Positions 1-11,502 are shown, counted from the stretch's first letter. The stretch: DNA of 64,000 nt from Nemophila menziesii (GCA_029959085.1 JARWIR010000007.1:41591137-41655136), one strand, 5' to 3'. A program made the numbers and translations. The notes: generated by a model not told the origin, from the sequence alone.

Positions 1-926
1 GGAAGAACATCATATACGCACGGCTTCTCAATCAAATCAGCACCCCTTTTAGCCCGCAAGTCCGTGTCCGTGTATATATTAGCCTCTCGATAGATAGAAT
101 TTACCTCAAATCCAGGATTAATCCTTAGCATCTCACTACAATCCTGCCCAATATGAAGATCCCGACTCTTGGAACTTCCACCGCCCTTCACTAGCGCATG
201 AAACTCCCGCGAGTCTGTCTCAACATACAAGTTTTAAAGACCACAATTCAACACCCAACGCAACCCATAATGCAATGCCAATACTTCCGAATGCGATGAG
301 GATTCTACTACACACGGTCCGGAAAAACCGGCAATAAAGGCTCCATCTTCGTCTCTAAGTAATCCACCTATACCGGCTTTTCTACTCCTCGGGTCATAAC
401 AACCATTTATATTCAATTTTATTTTACCTTGTGGTTCGATCCATTTGACTAGCGTGTTTCTTGCCGATCTTATTACTCCACCATCGCATTCTTTACCCCA
501 CGCCAAGGCGGAATCACTCGCCATCCTGATCTTCTCTCTTTTCAACCCCGCAATACGCGGAGCCGTTACGGAATCATTAAAAATTACTTCATTCCTTCTC
601 GTCCAAATAATATTAATTGCTGCAACAAAAATTAATGGCCAATGAAGGCCCCCATAATAAAACTTTGTACTCAAATGAGCTCCAACCCACTTTTTCATGA
701 TAGCACATAAAGAATTTGACCCTTCAAGTCTCTGCTCCCCTTCAGCGCTGAAACTAACATCTCCTGTCCACCCAAGAAGTTCCAAATGAATATTGAATAA
801 TTCATGTGGCCAAGATAACTCTACATTATAATTCTTAGCCACTAATGTGAAGTCACGAATAACAGCAGCCCACCCAATCGTTGACTCACCAACTTCCGAA
901 CCCAATGCACCAGTAGCCCAAATCAT
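1..926 (-). pseudogene. LINE RNase H domain, truncated by window edge
   Basis: The 234-926 frame contains the linker IWTRRNEVIFND and the start of an RNase H fold (WIEPQGKIKLNINGCYD, GIGGLLRDEDGAFIAGF). The rest (VETDSRE ... IYREAN) is readable between 233 and 1 after a stop. The residue expected to be the first catalytic Asp (usual motif N-x-D-G) appears as Asn in NINGC, so the domain looks inactive as well as interrupted. The C-terminus is close to the window edge. Confidence 0.82.
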
Positions 927-959
927 GTGTGGACCTACTGTCCCTAATTCATTCCCTCG

Positions 960-1538
960 TCAAGGCTGCAGAAAACCAAACTCTCTCCACACAGCAGTTG
1001 CTACCTTGCAGCTAATAAAAATATGTCGGATATCTTCCTTCTCGGCCCCACAAATAATACACGATTTAGTTTCTACAACATTTCTTTTAAACAAATTAAC
1101 CGCTGTTGGGAGTTTATCCCGCACAATCCGCCATAATAAAAATCGTAACTTCTGAGGGCATTTCAAACTCCAAATCCTTTTCCAATTAAACGTTGGATCA
1201 GGAAGAATATTTTCTATACACGCAAGAGCCGACCTAACCGAGAATTGGCCCGACAACTCATGTTTCCATTTATAGTGAACTCCGTCCGCATCAGTAACCT
1301 CTACAATCCCTTCTTTCAATAATTTAGTTCCTGGTACAATGGCTTTATATGCATTCGAATCGTTAACCTTTAATTCCCGTTGGAGTAGACCATCTTTAAA
1401 ATATTTATTTTTAAAGATTTCTAACCATGCGACTTTATCATTACAAAGAAATTTCCACCCCAATTTTGCTAGGAGAGCCAAATTAAAATTCTTTGCACTT
1501 CTTAATCCTAATCCACCAACCTCTTTCGCTTTACACAA
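960..1538 (-). pseudogene. LINE zinc-binding (zf-RVT) region
   Basis: This 192-residue frame starts in the RT-connection segment (KEVGGLGLRSAKNFNLALLAK) and ends with the zf-RVT signature CIICG-x6-DIRHIFISC followed by AVWREFG. That is the Cys-rich segment found between RT and RNase H in plant LINEs. It lies in a different frame from the upstream RT fragment (1587-1865), so the polyprotein is interrupted. It is a transposon relic and not a host gene. Confidence 0.85.
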
Positions 1539-1586
1539 TTGATCCCACGCAACCCAGTAAATTTTTCTCTTTTCATCCGAAGATTC

Positions 1587-3056
1587 CTATATAAAGTCCC
1601 TGACTATCCGATCAATCTCTCCACATACATAGATTGTGAGCTTTATCACCTGCATTTGGTAGGTTGGAATCGCACAAAGAACTGATTGTGCAAGTGTTGC
1701 ACGACCTGCTAAAGACAAGATTTTCGTCTTCCAAGCCGCTAATTTACCCCTCATCCTTTCCACTATCTTCTTATAAAATCCTTTCGATAAACGCCCTGCT
1801 TGTATAGGTGCATCCAAATAAGTTCCAAACGACTCACTAAGACAAAAAGCACTCACTCCAGCCAACTCGAATTGATTTTCTATTGGAACATTACGTGAAA
1901 ATATATGAGGGACTTACTTGCTTTATTGTTTGACCTGCTTCTTTACAGAATATATCCATAGTCTCCTGAATCAAATTCACCTGTGAAATTGACGCTTCCC
2001 CAAACAATATTAAATCATCAGCGAAGAACAAATGTGATAGCTTAGGACCTTTTCTACCCAACCGGATTGGTTTCCAACTTCCATTCTCACATAGCTTCTG
2101 AATAAGAAGAGATAATCACTCTATACATAAGCTAAAGATATAAGGAGACAACGGATCTCCTTGTCTAATTCGACGATATGGTTTTCAAGGTGGTAGTGTT
2201 TCACCATTCGAAAGTACTTGCATCTCATCTTCGGCCATACTCGACATGATAATAGACACCCGGCTAGGTGGAAAACCAAAATTCGCTACCGTGTCTTCTA
2301 TAAACTCCCACCGGATTCTATCATAGGCTTTAGCAAGATCAATTTTCACCGCCATGATTCCTTCTTCCCCTTGATCTGCCTCATTCTATTATCCACTTCT
2401 CGAACCAATATAATATTATCTGTGGTAGAGCGTCCTGGCAAAAAACTACTTTGGCAAGGGCCGATATTATTAGAAAGTAGAGGCCTAAGTCTATTGACCA
2501 TAGCCTTTGTAATAAATTTACACAGAGAATTTATAAGACTTATGGGTCGAAATAGACTTACCCGATTAGGATCTGTAACTTTCGGTATGAGATGAATAAG
2601 AGTACCATTAAGATTAGGCGGTAAACACCATGTATCAATTGCCTCCCGGAACATAGAAATAATAGACGGACCCGCTGTCTTCCAACAATTCTGATAAAAA
2701 GCAGCTGACATCCCGTCTGGCCCTGGAGCCTTCATAGGATTCGATTGGAATACCGCTACATAAATCTCCTCCTCCGAAAAAGGAATGCTGAGCGCGCTCG
2801 CCACCTCCTCCCCTACGAAGCCAACTTGAGGAAAAGAAAAAATCCCAACATCTTCTGTAGGAGCTTTATATAGATTTTTAAAATAATCGCGAACCAACAC
2901 CTTAATATCTGTTTCATTCTCCACCCAAACATCGTTATCATTTAAATGTCTTACACATTTCGATTTCTTTTTCCATATAATCCTGGATAGATAATAAAAC
3001 TTAGTATTTCTCTCCCCGGATTTAATCCACGATTCCTTTAATTTCTGAAAACACAT
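1587..3056 (-). pseudogene. LINE reverse transcriptase region, frame-broken
   Basis: The 2346-3056 frame (236 residues) carries plant LINE RT signatures: KAPGPDGMSAAFYQNCW, FRPISLINSLCKFITK and QSSFLPGRSTTDNIILV. After frame changes the FADD polymerase motif is still readable near 2020-2010 (FFADDLILFGEA). The thumb region continues in 1587-1865 (ending ...GEIDRIVRDFI). In a live element these are one continuous ORF2. Here stops and shifts separate them, so no functional enzyme is expected. The family assignment is secure; exact lesion positions would need an alignment to an intact relative. Confidence 0.88.
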
Positions 3057-3449
3057 AATCTCTTCTAATTCTAATACACTTTCGTAATCATACGCTAAAC
3101 GATACCCAATTCCCGAAACGACAAATTATATGATGTCTGAAGAGATTTCTGAATACCCCGAATCCTAGATGCTAATCTACGATTCTTTTGATTAATATCC
3201 CCAAAACATTCCACTTTCCATTTCGTAAGGTGAGACTGCATCCCTTTAACCCCCGGACCTACTCCAAGATTCTTGCCTTCCCACTTTTCTTCAACAAAAC
3301 CTTGAAATTATTTGTGAAGACACCAAGCCGTTTCAAATCGAAAGCAGCGAGGATGAATTCTAGGCCTTTGTTGAGGGCATATTTGTATCAGAATAGGCAT
3401 GTGATCAGAATGAACTCTAGCGAGATGAATCAACTGATTTATTTAACAG

Positions 3450-3756
3450 CACTTCAAGGACTTCAAAGGCAAATAAAAATGCTACAGCTCCTGTTTTGAT
3501 CATTAGCAAGCCTAATGCTGATGTACTTAATTCTAATAGGAATGATGTGCTTCTCTCGAAAGCTATAACTACTGCAAATCAACCTATAGAGGGACAGAAA
3601 AAATACAGTATTTACACAGAAAGAATTTCGAGACAAGAGCTTTTAATTGGCGAATTTCGTTCCAAAAATACTAGCTCGGAGACCAATTCAAACTTGAATC
3701 ATATCCGATTTAAATATGATGATGACCGGTTCATGGACTCCAACGATAGCTTGTAA
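3450..3756 (+). CDS. candidate terminal exon of an unidentified host gene
   Basis: Directly to the right of the LINE 5' boundary a pyrimidine-containing stretch ends in TTTAACAG (3442-3449), a plausible splice acceptor. An open frame of about 100 codons then runs to a TAA at 3754-3756. The product is hydrophilic, with ISKPNADVLNSNRND early and RFKYDDDRFMDSNDSL at the end, and it is rich in Asn, Ser and Asp. I recognise no family. About 1.2 kb of AT-rich sequence resembling 3'UTR/intergenic DNA follows. Upstream exons, if real, would lie left of the window, with the LINE in the intron. It could also be a chance open frame or a gene relic. Confidence 0.35.
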
Positions 3757-4989
3757 AATCAACATGAGACTTTGCGCACCAAAGGAAATAATCAGTTTAT
3801 ATATGCTTATTTTGAGTCAGCTTGTATGCCATGCTTTGTGCCCTCATCTCCCCTTTATGGGAGTTAGTGGGTTTCTCTTTGATGTTCATTGATTTTTACT
3901 TGTAAAATCTAAATGAGGTTAGTACTTAACTTAGTTTATTTCTACAAGGGCATAATTTGGATTGTACCGGTTCAACCAGATTATACAGTTTACAGTAGTT
4001 TTCTTACTGTCTTTTTAATATTATTATTCACCTGACTGAATTTTTTTTTATGTAAAGTAATAAACTTGCACAACATGTTGTTTATGTATAGGTAACTGTA
4101 ATATATATTGTAGCATCATGGGTTATATTTTACAAGTACATAGTTCACCATCAGATGCACTATTGCTTGAATATCAATGTAGGATGCAAAAGGCGTTAAT
4201 AATTATGTAAATAAATCATTATATTATTGCTAAATTTTGAATATAAGCCAAGCTCCATAAAGATTTCACTATGCATGCAACCTATGGAACGTGAATCATA
4301 TTTGGCCTGTTATAGCAGATCATTTAAAATAATAAAACAGATAAATGAATAGATTATGAACTATAAATAGGTATCATCCTAGATGATACAATTCACTCTA
4401 ATAGCATAATATACATATTCCAGCTGTATAGATATTCAATTTGAAGACAGTAATCAAAGGTATTTAAAGGTTAAGTGTGAATATGTACTCTCTTTTTTTC
4501 CATTACTCTTTAGCTTATTTTTATACTCCAAAATCTTATTAATATTATTTTTGTTCAAAACTCCAAAATCAAATAAATTAAATATGACTAATCACACAAA
4601 ACGTGAAATTTAAATGAACAAATGATAATATATTAGAATTAATATTGATTATCACCTAACGATCAGATATAATATAAATTTAAAATGGTCTAATCATATT
4701 ATTTATTTATCTGATTTTTTTTCTCTCTTATATTTTAAATATAAATTGATCTATGTATTGCTCAACAATATTGTTCCAAATATATATCCATATATAGTCA
4801 GTTTTTGACTTTTACGTAAGTTTATTTACTTAGACAAGACTTTTAAAAGTGTTTTTCTTTTTTAAAAGTGTTTACTAACGTTCTAAGATTAATGCTGTAT
4901 AGAGAGAGAAAAATACTTATGCATCACTTTGAGATCCAGTCTTACACGGATTCCTCAAGGTTTGTAAAAACACTCATATTCTCTCCCAC
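3757..4989. other. AT-rich intergenic region / upstream region of beta-xylosidase gene
   Basis: No coding sequence or repeat structure is evident. The first part may be 3'UTR of the preceding candidate exon; the last several hundred bases are the presumed promoter of the beta-xylosidase gene. Confidence 0.5.
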
Positions 4990-4996
4990 TATAAAA
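4990..4996 (+). promoter_or_regulatory. TATA box of the beta-xylosidase gene
   Basis: TATAAAA at this position lies 37 bp upstream of the ATG at 5033. It is a good match to the plant TATA consensus and implies a very short 5' leader. The preceding bases include a pyrimidine-rich CTCTCCC. Confidence 0.55.
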
Positions 4997-5032
4997 CAAA
5001 CCCCAGATTGCAAATGAGATCATTGCAATACA

Positions 5033-7836
5033 ATGGCCTCTCAGAATAAACACCCTCTTTTTCTCTGTTTCCATATTCTCCTTTACATTTTAAGCCAATT
5101 TTCAGCAAAAAGTAATCTAGTCATTGCAAAAAACTCGCCTGTTTTTGCATGTGACGAAAGCAAACCAGAACTAGTACAATTTCCCTTCTGTGATACATCA
5201 CTAGACTCGAAATCCCGGGTGAATGATCTAGTAAATAGGCTGACACTAGAGGAGAAAATCGGATTTTTGGTGAGTAGTTCAAAGGGTGTTGATAAGCTTG
5301 GAATACCAAAGTATGAGTGGTGGTCTGAAGCCTTACATGGAGTTTCATATATGGGCGATGGCACACATTTTGACGGCGTGATTCGTGGTGCTACTAGCTT
5401 CCCTCAAGTCATTCTAACTGCAGCTTCTTTCAATGAAACATTATTCGAAACCATCGGAAAGGTAAACACTTCATTAAGATATGGCTATGCCTTTGAATCG
5501 AGAATCTTACAAACAATTATATGTACAGGTTGTTTCGACAGAGGCTAGAGCTATGTACAACATTGGTTCATCTGGATTGACATATTGGTCCCCAAATGTA
5601 AACATATTTAGAGATCCTCGATGGGGTAGAGGACAAGAAACTCCAGGTGAAGATCCAACGCTTTCTAGTAAATACGCTGCAGCTTATGTAAAAGGTTTAC
5701 AACAAAGAGACGATGGTGATCATGATAAACTCAAAGTTGCTGCTTGCTGTAAACACTACACTGCGTATGATTTGGATAACTGGAAAGGGGTCGAACGATA
5801 CACTTTCAATGCTGAGGTAATTTTATTTAGCATTGTATTAATAGTATTTATAATAAGTTCTTCTATGAGAGCTTAAGTGTTTTCTTTACCTGTTAGGTTA
5901 CGGATCAAGATATGGAAGATACATTCCAGGTACCATTCAAGAGCTGTGTTGTTGATGGAAATGTTGCGAGTGTGATGTGTTCATATAATCAAGTTAATGG
6001 CAAACCTACCTGTGGTGATCAAGAACTTCTATCTGGTGTGATTCGAGGCAAATGGAATTTGAATGGGTATGGTTTTTTTTTTCATAGTCATTTTCCTGAT
6101 TTCTGTTCTTTCATAAATACACTAAACTTTCAGTTTTGCAGGTACATAGTTTCTGATTGTGATTCTGTAGAAGTGATTTTCGGTGCACAGCGCTATACGA
6201 AAACACCAGCGGAGAGTGCTGCTTTGGTGATAAAATCAGGTAATCTTTGTTCAAGTCTTATGATAAAAATTTCAAAATAAGCTTTGAAATAAACTTCTGG
6301 ATTTGTCCTATAAACAACAGGACTGGATCTAAATTGTCAAAATTTCCTGGGACAATACACTGAAGCTGCTGTAAAAACGGGACTATTGAATGAATCGGAT
6401 GTAGATCGAGCAATTTCCTACACTTTTACGACACTGATGAGACTCGGATTCTTTGATGGAGATCCAAGTAAACAACTTTACGGAGATCTTGGTGTAAAAG
6501 ATGTATGCACCTCAGAACATCAAGAGCTTGCTCTTGATGCAGCAACTCAAGGGATTGTATTACTCAAGAACTCTCAAAATTCATTACCTCTTTCTCCTAC
6601 AAACATCAAATCCTTAGCAGTAATTGGACCTAATGCAAATGCCACTAACACCATGCTTGGAAATTACCAAGGTAATTATAAACACTCGATCTTGAAGTGA
6701 AATCTTATTAAAAACGAGTCAGGAAAGTTTCAATCAATCTGAGTATTTGCAGGCTATCCATGCAACTATATATCACCATTAAAAGGTCTGAGCACTCAAG
6801 TTCCAACTGTATATCACCCTGGATGTGAATTTATTAATTGTACGACAGCACAAGTGGGAGAAGCGAAAAAAGTAGCAGCAAAAGCCGATGCGGTTGTTCT
6901 AGTAATGGGAACTGATCAATCTATTGAGAGGGAGGGTTTAGATAGAGTTGATATTACTCTTCCAGGACAACAGGAACTTTTAATATCCGAGGTTGCAGAA
7001 GCTGCTAAAGGACCTGTGATTCTTGTAATAATGTCTGGTTCTGGCATGGATGTTCAGTTTGCTAAAGATAATCCAAAAGTGACTAGTATTCTTTGGGTTG
7101 GTTTTCCTGGTGAAAAAGGTGGAGCTGCAATAGCAAACGTGATCTTCGGATATCATAATCCAAGTAAAAATAATAAATCTCTTATTTTCCAAGTTTTCGT
7201 TTTATGCTTAATTAATTTTATTATGTGGGTTGATCCGAGTAAATTTCATTGCAGGTGGAAAGCTACCAATGACATGGTATCCACAATCATTTACGAAAAA
7301 GGTCCCAATGACTAACATGAACATGAGACCGGATCCTAAAACAGGCTATCCTGGTCGATCTTATATATCGTTTTTACACGGGTCCAACTGTTTATTCATT
7401 TGGAGATGGACTAAGCTACTCTAATTATGTGTACGAGTTCATTCAATCCCCACCGGAGCTCATCACGATTCCTCTAGAGGACGGCCATGTTTGTCGTTCA
7501 TTAACGTGCAATTCCATCGATGTTGATGAGGAAACGTGTAAGAATTTGGATTTCGGTGTCCATTTGAGAGTTAAAAATGTGGGGACAATGAGTGGAAGGC
7601 ATACCGTGTTATTGTTTTCTAGTCCTCCCTCAGTGCATAATTCACCGCAGAAGAACTTATTAAGTTTCGAAAAAGTGTATTTGGAACCACAAGCAGAAGG
7701 TTTGGTTAGATTCAATGTTAATGTTTGCAAGCATTTGAGCATTGTAGATGAGTTAGGCAAGAAGAAAATTGGCTTCGGGAAATATGTGCTTCACTTTGGT
7801 GGAGATTTGAAACACTCATTGACTATGAGCATTTAG
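5033..7836 (+). CDS. BXL: beta-D-xylosidase, GH3 family, BXL1-like; last exon frameshifted
   Basis: Plant cell-wall GH3 enzyme expected to release xylose (and possibly arabinose) from xylan or arabinoxylan side chains in the apoplast. Exons by GT-AG rules and family alignment: 5033-5461, 5529-5816, 5897-6066, 6142-6239, 6321-6671, 6753-7163 and 7255-7836. An N-terminal signal peptide (hydrophobic [14 protein letters not shown]) precedes the mature start PVFACD. Family motifs are intact: [59 protein letters not shown] and the nucleophile motif VSDCDS (Asp about 301), then LPGQQ and [12 protein letters not shown]. Exon lengths sum to 2329 nt; four surplus bases (AT repeat, 7365-7368) shift the frame and give a stop at 7422-7424 (about 638 residues). 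Without those four bases the total would be 774 residues, the usual family length. The fibronectin-III-like C-terminus ([11 protein letters not shown], 7429-7836) lies in the second frame. It is either a recent pseudogene/null allele or a sequence error. Confidence 0.92.
7365..7368 (+). other. 4-base AT insertion / frameshift in beta-xylosidase exon 7
   Basis: After GRSY the family continues with [17 protein letters not shown]. Here the codon for Y is followed by ATAT inside the run TTATATATCG, and the expected residues resume at CGT 7369 in another frame. The unshifted frame ends at TAA 7422-7424. Confidence 0.85.
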
Positions 7837-7852
7837 ATATTATCTTATTATT

Positions 7853-7858
7853 AATAAA
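7853..7858 (+). terminator. AATAAA near-upstream polyadenylation signal
   Basis: AATAAA lies 16 bp after the TAG at 7834-7836 of the beta-xylosidase gene. The following sequence is A-rich and T-rich, as in plant 3' ends. The cleavage site is not determinable. Confidence 0.45.
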
Positions 7859-8742
7859 GAAAAAGGAAAGTATTAAATAATGGAAATTGCAATGATCAGT
7901 GAATTAGTTGTGTATTTCTTAAATGAGGAACCAACCGGAAAAAAAAAATTTAAAGTTTTGATTTTTTTCATAATTTTGTAGAATTTATAGAATTAGTAAT
8001 AATTTAAATCACTGAAAATCAATTTAATAAATAAATATTCTGACTAATAATGTTTTAGACAAAATTCTTCAATAGGTGATAAATATATACATATTTTTAG
8101 TATAGATATTAAATAACTTAATTTAAATTATAGCAGATTAGGTGACAATTATTAATACAGAAAAATTGAAATATATTTATTTATTTTTATAGATAGATTA
8201 CCTTTTAATCTTTTATAATATTAAGTTACTAACTTTGCACAAATTCCATCAAAACATGAGAAAAAGTATAATTACAAATTTCCATCGTGTTTAGGTAAGA
8301 TATATATTTAACCGTTAAAAAATAGCAAGGTTTGTTTTTATAGTTATTTGAACAAAAAAGAATTTGTTTCTATAGTTTTATTATAAATGACGGACAATCG
8401 GATCACTAATCTTGAAATTTTTAAAGAATTTGAACAAAATTTTATATTGAACTATCATATATCAATAAAAAAATATTTATTCATACTATTAAGAAGTCGC
8501 CAGAATTATGAAAAACAATTTATTTAGATGAAATGGATTTTTTATATTTTTTTTACTATTTCAACAAATATTACTTATAGAGTGCTAAATTATTTTTAAA
8601 CTCTTTTCAAAGATAACACATTATTCTTATTTAAAATTAAAATTAGATTTTCTCTCAAATCTATAACCTATTAAATTAATACATAAAATTAATATGATAT
8701 TTTATTTTATTTTAGTATTTATTTACCATTTTTTATTCTATG

Positions 8743-8745
<3 letters not shown>
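7859..8745. other. AT-rich intergenic spacer
   Basis: Very AT-rich, with many short A and T runs. I see no gene, terminal repeat or long internal repeat. Confidence 0.6.

Positions 8746-8831
<86 letters not shown>
8746..8831. repeat. (TA)n microsatellite, about 43 units
   Basis: Uninterrupted TA dinucleotides over about 86 bp, 20 bp left of the target-site duplication of the hAT element. Such arrays are prone to length change and to assembly error. Confidence 0.97.
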
Positions 8832-8836
<5 letters not shown>

Positions 8837-8859
8837 CAAAATATACCCTGTATCTAAAT

Positions 8860-9640
8860 TAGGGTTGGAAATCGGATCCAAAATTTTCTATTTCCGACTT
8901 TTCCGATCCGAAAATTCCGATTTAGGAACAGATTTTTAAGGTTCTTAAATTCCGAAATTCCGATTTTTCCGAGAAAATTGGATAGGAATTGAAACTAAAT
9001 ATAAATTTTCGAAATTTCCGATCCGACTTTTTTTCGATTATTATTATCGATTTTACTTTTTATATATTAATAAATAATAGAATATGAACAATAAAGTATA
9101 CACCAGGAAATGTTGAAAAATTTCAGAACAAAAAGAAAAGAAAAGAAAAATTAAACGTTGAAAAACAATGAATTTTTTTTTCGAGAAAAGAAACAGAAAA
9201 AAAAAACAATGAAACGTGATTAAACCTAAAACCCATCTCTTCACACTCGCATTTCGCATTGACAGAAGAAGAAATCTCTTCACACTCATCAGGTTTCTTC
9301 ACACATAATTGAAAGTCCAAAATTTGAATTATCTTTAACCTAATATATCATTTTTACAATTTTCCAAAATTATTTGATTTATTATATTATTATATTTTTA
9401 TTTTATTATGATACTGTCTTTAGTTTTGTAATTTCCGAAACAAAAGTTCCGAATTCCGAATCAAAAATTCCGAAATTTACGAACCAAAAGTTTTAAAATT
9501 TCTGTGCCGAATTCGGAACTTTTTTTTTCTAGTTCCGAAAAATAGAAACGGAATTGGAACGGAAAAAATCTATTCCGAAAAAAATTGAAAATTTTCCGAA
9601 AGACCCTTTTTCCGATCCTTCTTTCCGATTTCCACCCCTA
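8860..9640. mobile_element. non-autonomous hAT-type element, 781 bp, complete
   Basis: Terminal inverted repeats TAGGGTTGGAAATCGGA (left) and the reverse complement TAGGGGTGGAAATCGGA (right). They are flanked by an exact 8-bp target duplication ATCTAAAT at 8852-8859 and 9641-9648, the hAT superfamily signature. Both subterminal zones are packed with TTCCGA and its relatives, as expected for transposase-binding subterminal repeats. There is no transposase coding sequence, so mobilisation would need an autonomous relative. Confidence 0.9.
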
Positions 9641-9648
9641 ATCTAAAT

Positions 9649-10485
9649 ATAATTGGAAAAAAAATTAAAAATCATAATTGATTGTTAAAATGACTACTCC
9701 GCAGAGACCAAGAGGTCTAGGGATCGAATCTCATTGGAATCAAAATGACTTCGAGTCCAAAGTGGCTCTCTCATGTATTAAAGAAAATTATATCTTAGTT
9801 TAAGTCCCGAACCTAAAGACACTTAAGGTAAATTTAATTTTAAAACATCGTGAAACATATAGTGATTTCAATCACAGTAAAACATATAATATATTAGAGT
9901 GTCTTTACTTTATATTATGCAAATATTGCACTATAGATTCCTATATTATACAAAAGTTACATTATATCATCACTTACACCAACTGTATTTATTTGATGCT
10001 CTACCTGCTCTTGTAATTAGTTTTTCAGATACTTCGAGTATGTCCCTGAACTATTATGACACAAATATGCAGCCCTCATAGTTCTCCGAGATTTCAGGTT
10101 AATCCCAGAACTGCTCGGATCCAATTTTATCACCTCAAAGATCCTTTTATCCGCCCCCAAAAATGGAAACTATCTGAATACCATTTGTTGTCGTTCCATA
10201 GCATTTTAAAGCACTATTGTTCGAATTAGTTATTGATCTATTCATGTTTCTAGGTCAAAACTATAGCGCCTTTATTTTCCAGAAATTGCGGTTTGGTCCT
10301 TAAATTATTAGACCCCAAAACTACACGAAAAAGACCCTCAACAGCTATGTTATTTTGATAAATCTATATAATATGGAAGAAGGGCCAACGACCCAAAATA
10401 TCTTCTATTTTCCTCCACATTTTCATCATTTACATCATTTTTATATAATTTTTTGCCTTTAGATCCATGTTAATTTAGATCGATG
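9649..10485. other. intergenic region without recognised genes
   Basis: No supported gene. A segment at about 10020-10340 contains phrases such as TTTGGTCC and GTCCCTGAAC, resembling low-copy transposon debris also seen near 23660-23880. I could not delimit an element. Confidence 0.4.
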
Positions 10486-10904
10486 GTGTTTAAGCGGAGT
10501 ACAATACCGCTCAAAAACGCCGGCGAGATTAGACGGGGAAGGAGAAGAGTCAGGGATACGGCTTAGGGTTTTTGAGAGATACAGAGAGAAGTTGAGAGAG
10601 AGAGGGGTCAAAGACACCAAATGACTTTTCGTGTAACGAAAAGGAGAGTGTATAGCGTATGGGATACGCGGTTCCCATTTCATATCGATAATATATCGAT
10701 ATATAAAAAAAAATAAAAAAAAATCGGGTCCGGTCCGGTTAACCGCGGGTTTGGCTTAGCCAAACCCATCAACCGGCCCAATACCCAAAATATTATTTTT
10801 TTGGTCCCAATGGGTGCGGGTGGAATTCGGACACGGTTTTCTCGGGCCCAAAATGGGTCGGTTTTTGCGGGTCCACGGTTTTGGGTCCAGTTTGAGCAGC
10901 CCTA
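10486..10904. mobile_element. truncated right end of hAT element (second copy)
   Basis: It matches 17945-18378, ends with the same GAGCAGCCCTA terminus and continues into the same flank ATTGGTGC (10905-10912). The left 1.75 kb and left terminus are absent here. This shows that the duplication happened after the hAT insertion and that the left copy was then truncated inside the hAT element. Confidence 0.85.
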
Positions 10905-10984
10905 ATTGGTGCGTTTTAGGCAAAATCTTGCTGAAGAGGCTAAGACAACTAGGTTAAACACCTAAAAACCGACATCACAGCTTC

Positions 10985-11502
10985 AAAACCGGGTTCCCGG
11001 TTTCGAAAATCCGGGTACGCGGTTCCGCGTCGCTGTGACGGCGCGGAAAAATTACTTAATTAATTTTTTTTCATACCTCGAGACGCACCAAAACGCCGGA
11101 CCCCAAGACGCAGGGTCAAAACTTTTACTTGCCGAAACCGGGTTCCCGGTTTTGTAGAATGCGGTTACCCGGATTTTGTCGATGGCGCGAGTCAAAACGC
11201 GCCAAAACGCAGGCTCTCAAAACGCTGGGTCAGAGATTTTGGAAGATTACAGCTCTGAAACCGGGTTCCCGGTTTTGTGTCGATGGCGCGAATCAAAACG
11301 CAGCAAAACGCAAGCCACCAAGACGCTGGGTCAGAGATTTTCACAAGTTACAGCACCCAAAACCGGGTTCCCGGTTTCGAAAATCCGGGTACCCGGTTCC
11401 GACGCTATGTCGTGAACCAAGACGCCAAGTGTTGCGTGTATGAGGTTGGTATCAGCTCCAAAACCGGGTTCCCGGTTTTTGCGAAACCGGGTTCCCGGTT
11501 TC
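10985..11502. repeat. array of 18-bp palindromes in degenerate ~100-120 bp units (copy 1)
   Basis: At least six occurrences of the near-palindrome AAACCGGGTTCCCGGTTT (8-bp arms, TT centre), plus variants such as CCGGGTACCCGG, lie at about 100-bp intervals. The spacers share CAAAACGC repeats, GATGGCGCGA and CTGGGTCAGAGATTTT, so the array behaves as a degenerate tandem repeat. Open frames through it are by-products of the repeat. Confidence 0.9.

Larger units (their letters stand above)
1..3445 (-). mobile_element. LINE (non-LTR retrotransposon), 5'-truncated, decayed
   Basis: Reading from 3445 down to 1 the minus strand encodes, in order, the tail of an AP-type endonuclease (HSDHMPI and RFETAWC near 3430-3330), a reverse transcriptase, a zf-RVT-type zinc region and an RNase H domain that runs off the left edge. 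This is the order of plant L1-type ORF2. The frame is broken several times, the endonuclease N-terminus and ORF1 are missing, and the 3' end lies outside the window. The right boundary is placed at about 3445, just before an apparent splice acceptor of a host exon. The element is therefore a dead insertion, perhaps inside an intron. Confidence 0.9.

Noticed and set aside
8694..8939. Open frame with a long Tyr-Ile repeat
   Set aside because: It is the translation of the (TA)n microsatellite.
9690..9760. tRNA-derived SINE or tRNA gene (box B-like GGATCGAATCTC)
   Set aside because: No matching box A at the right distance, no cloverleaf and no tail or target duplication.
10985..11502. CRISPR-like regular short palindromic repeats
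   Set aside because: Plant context, repeats and spacers both degenerate, the spacers are similar to each other, and no cas genes. It is a tandem-repeat region of a retroelement.
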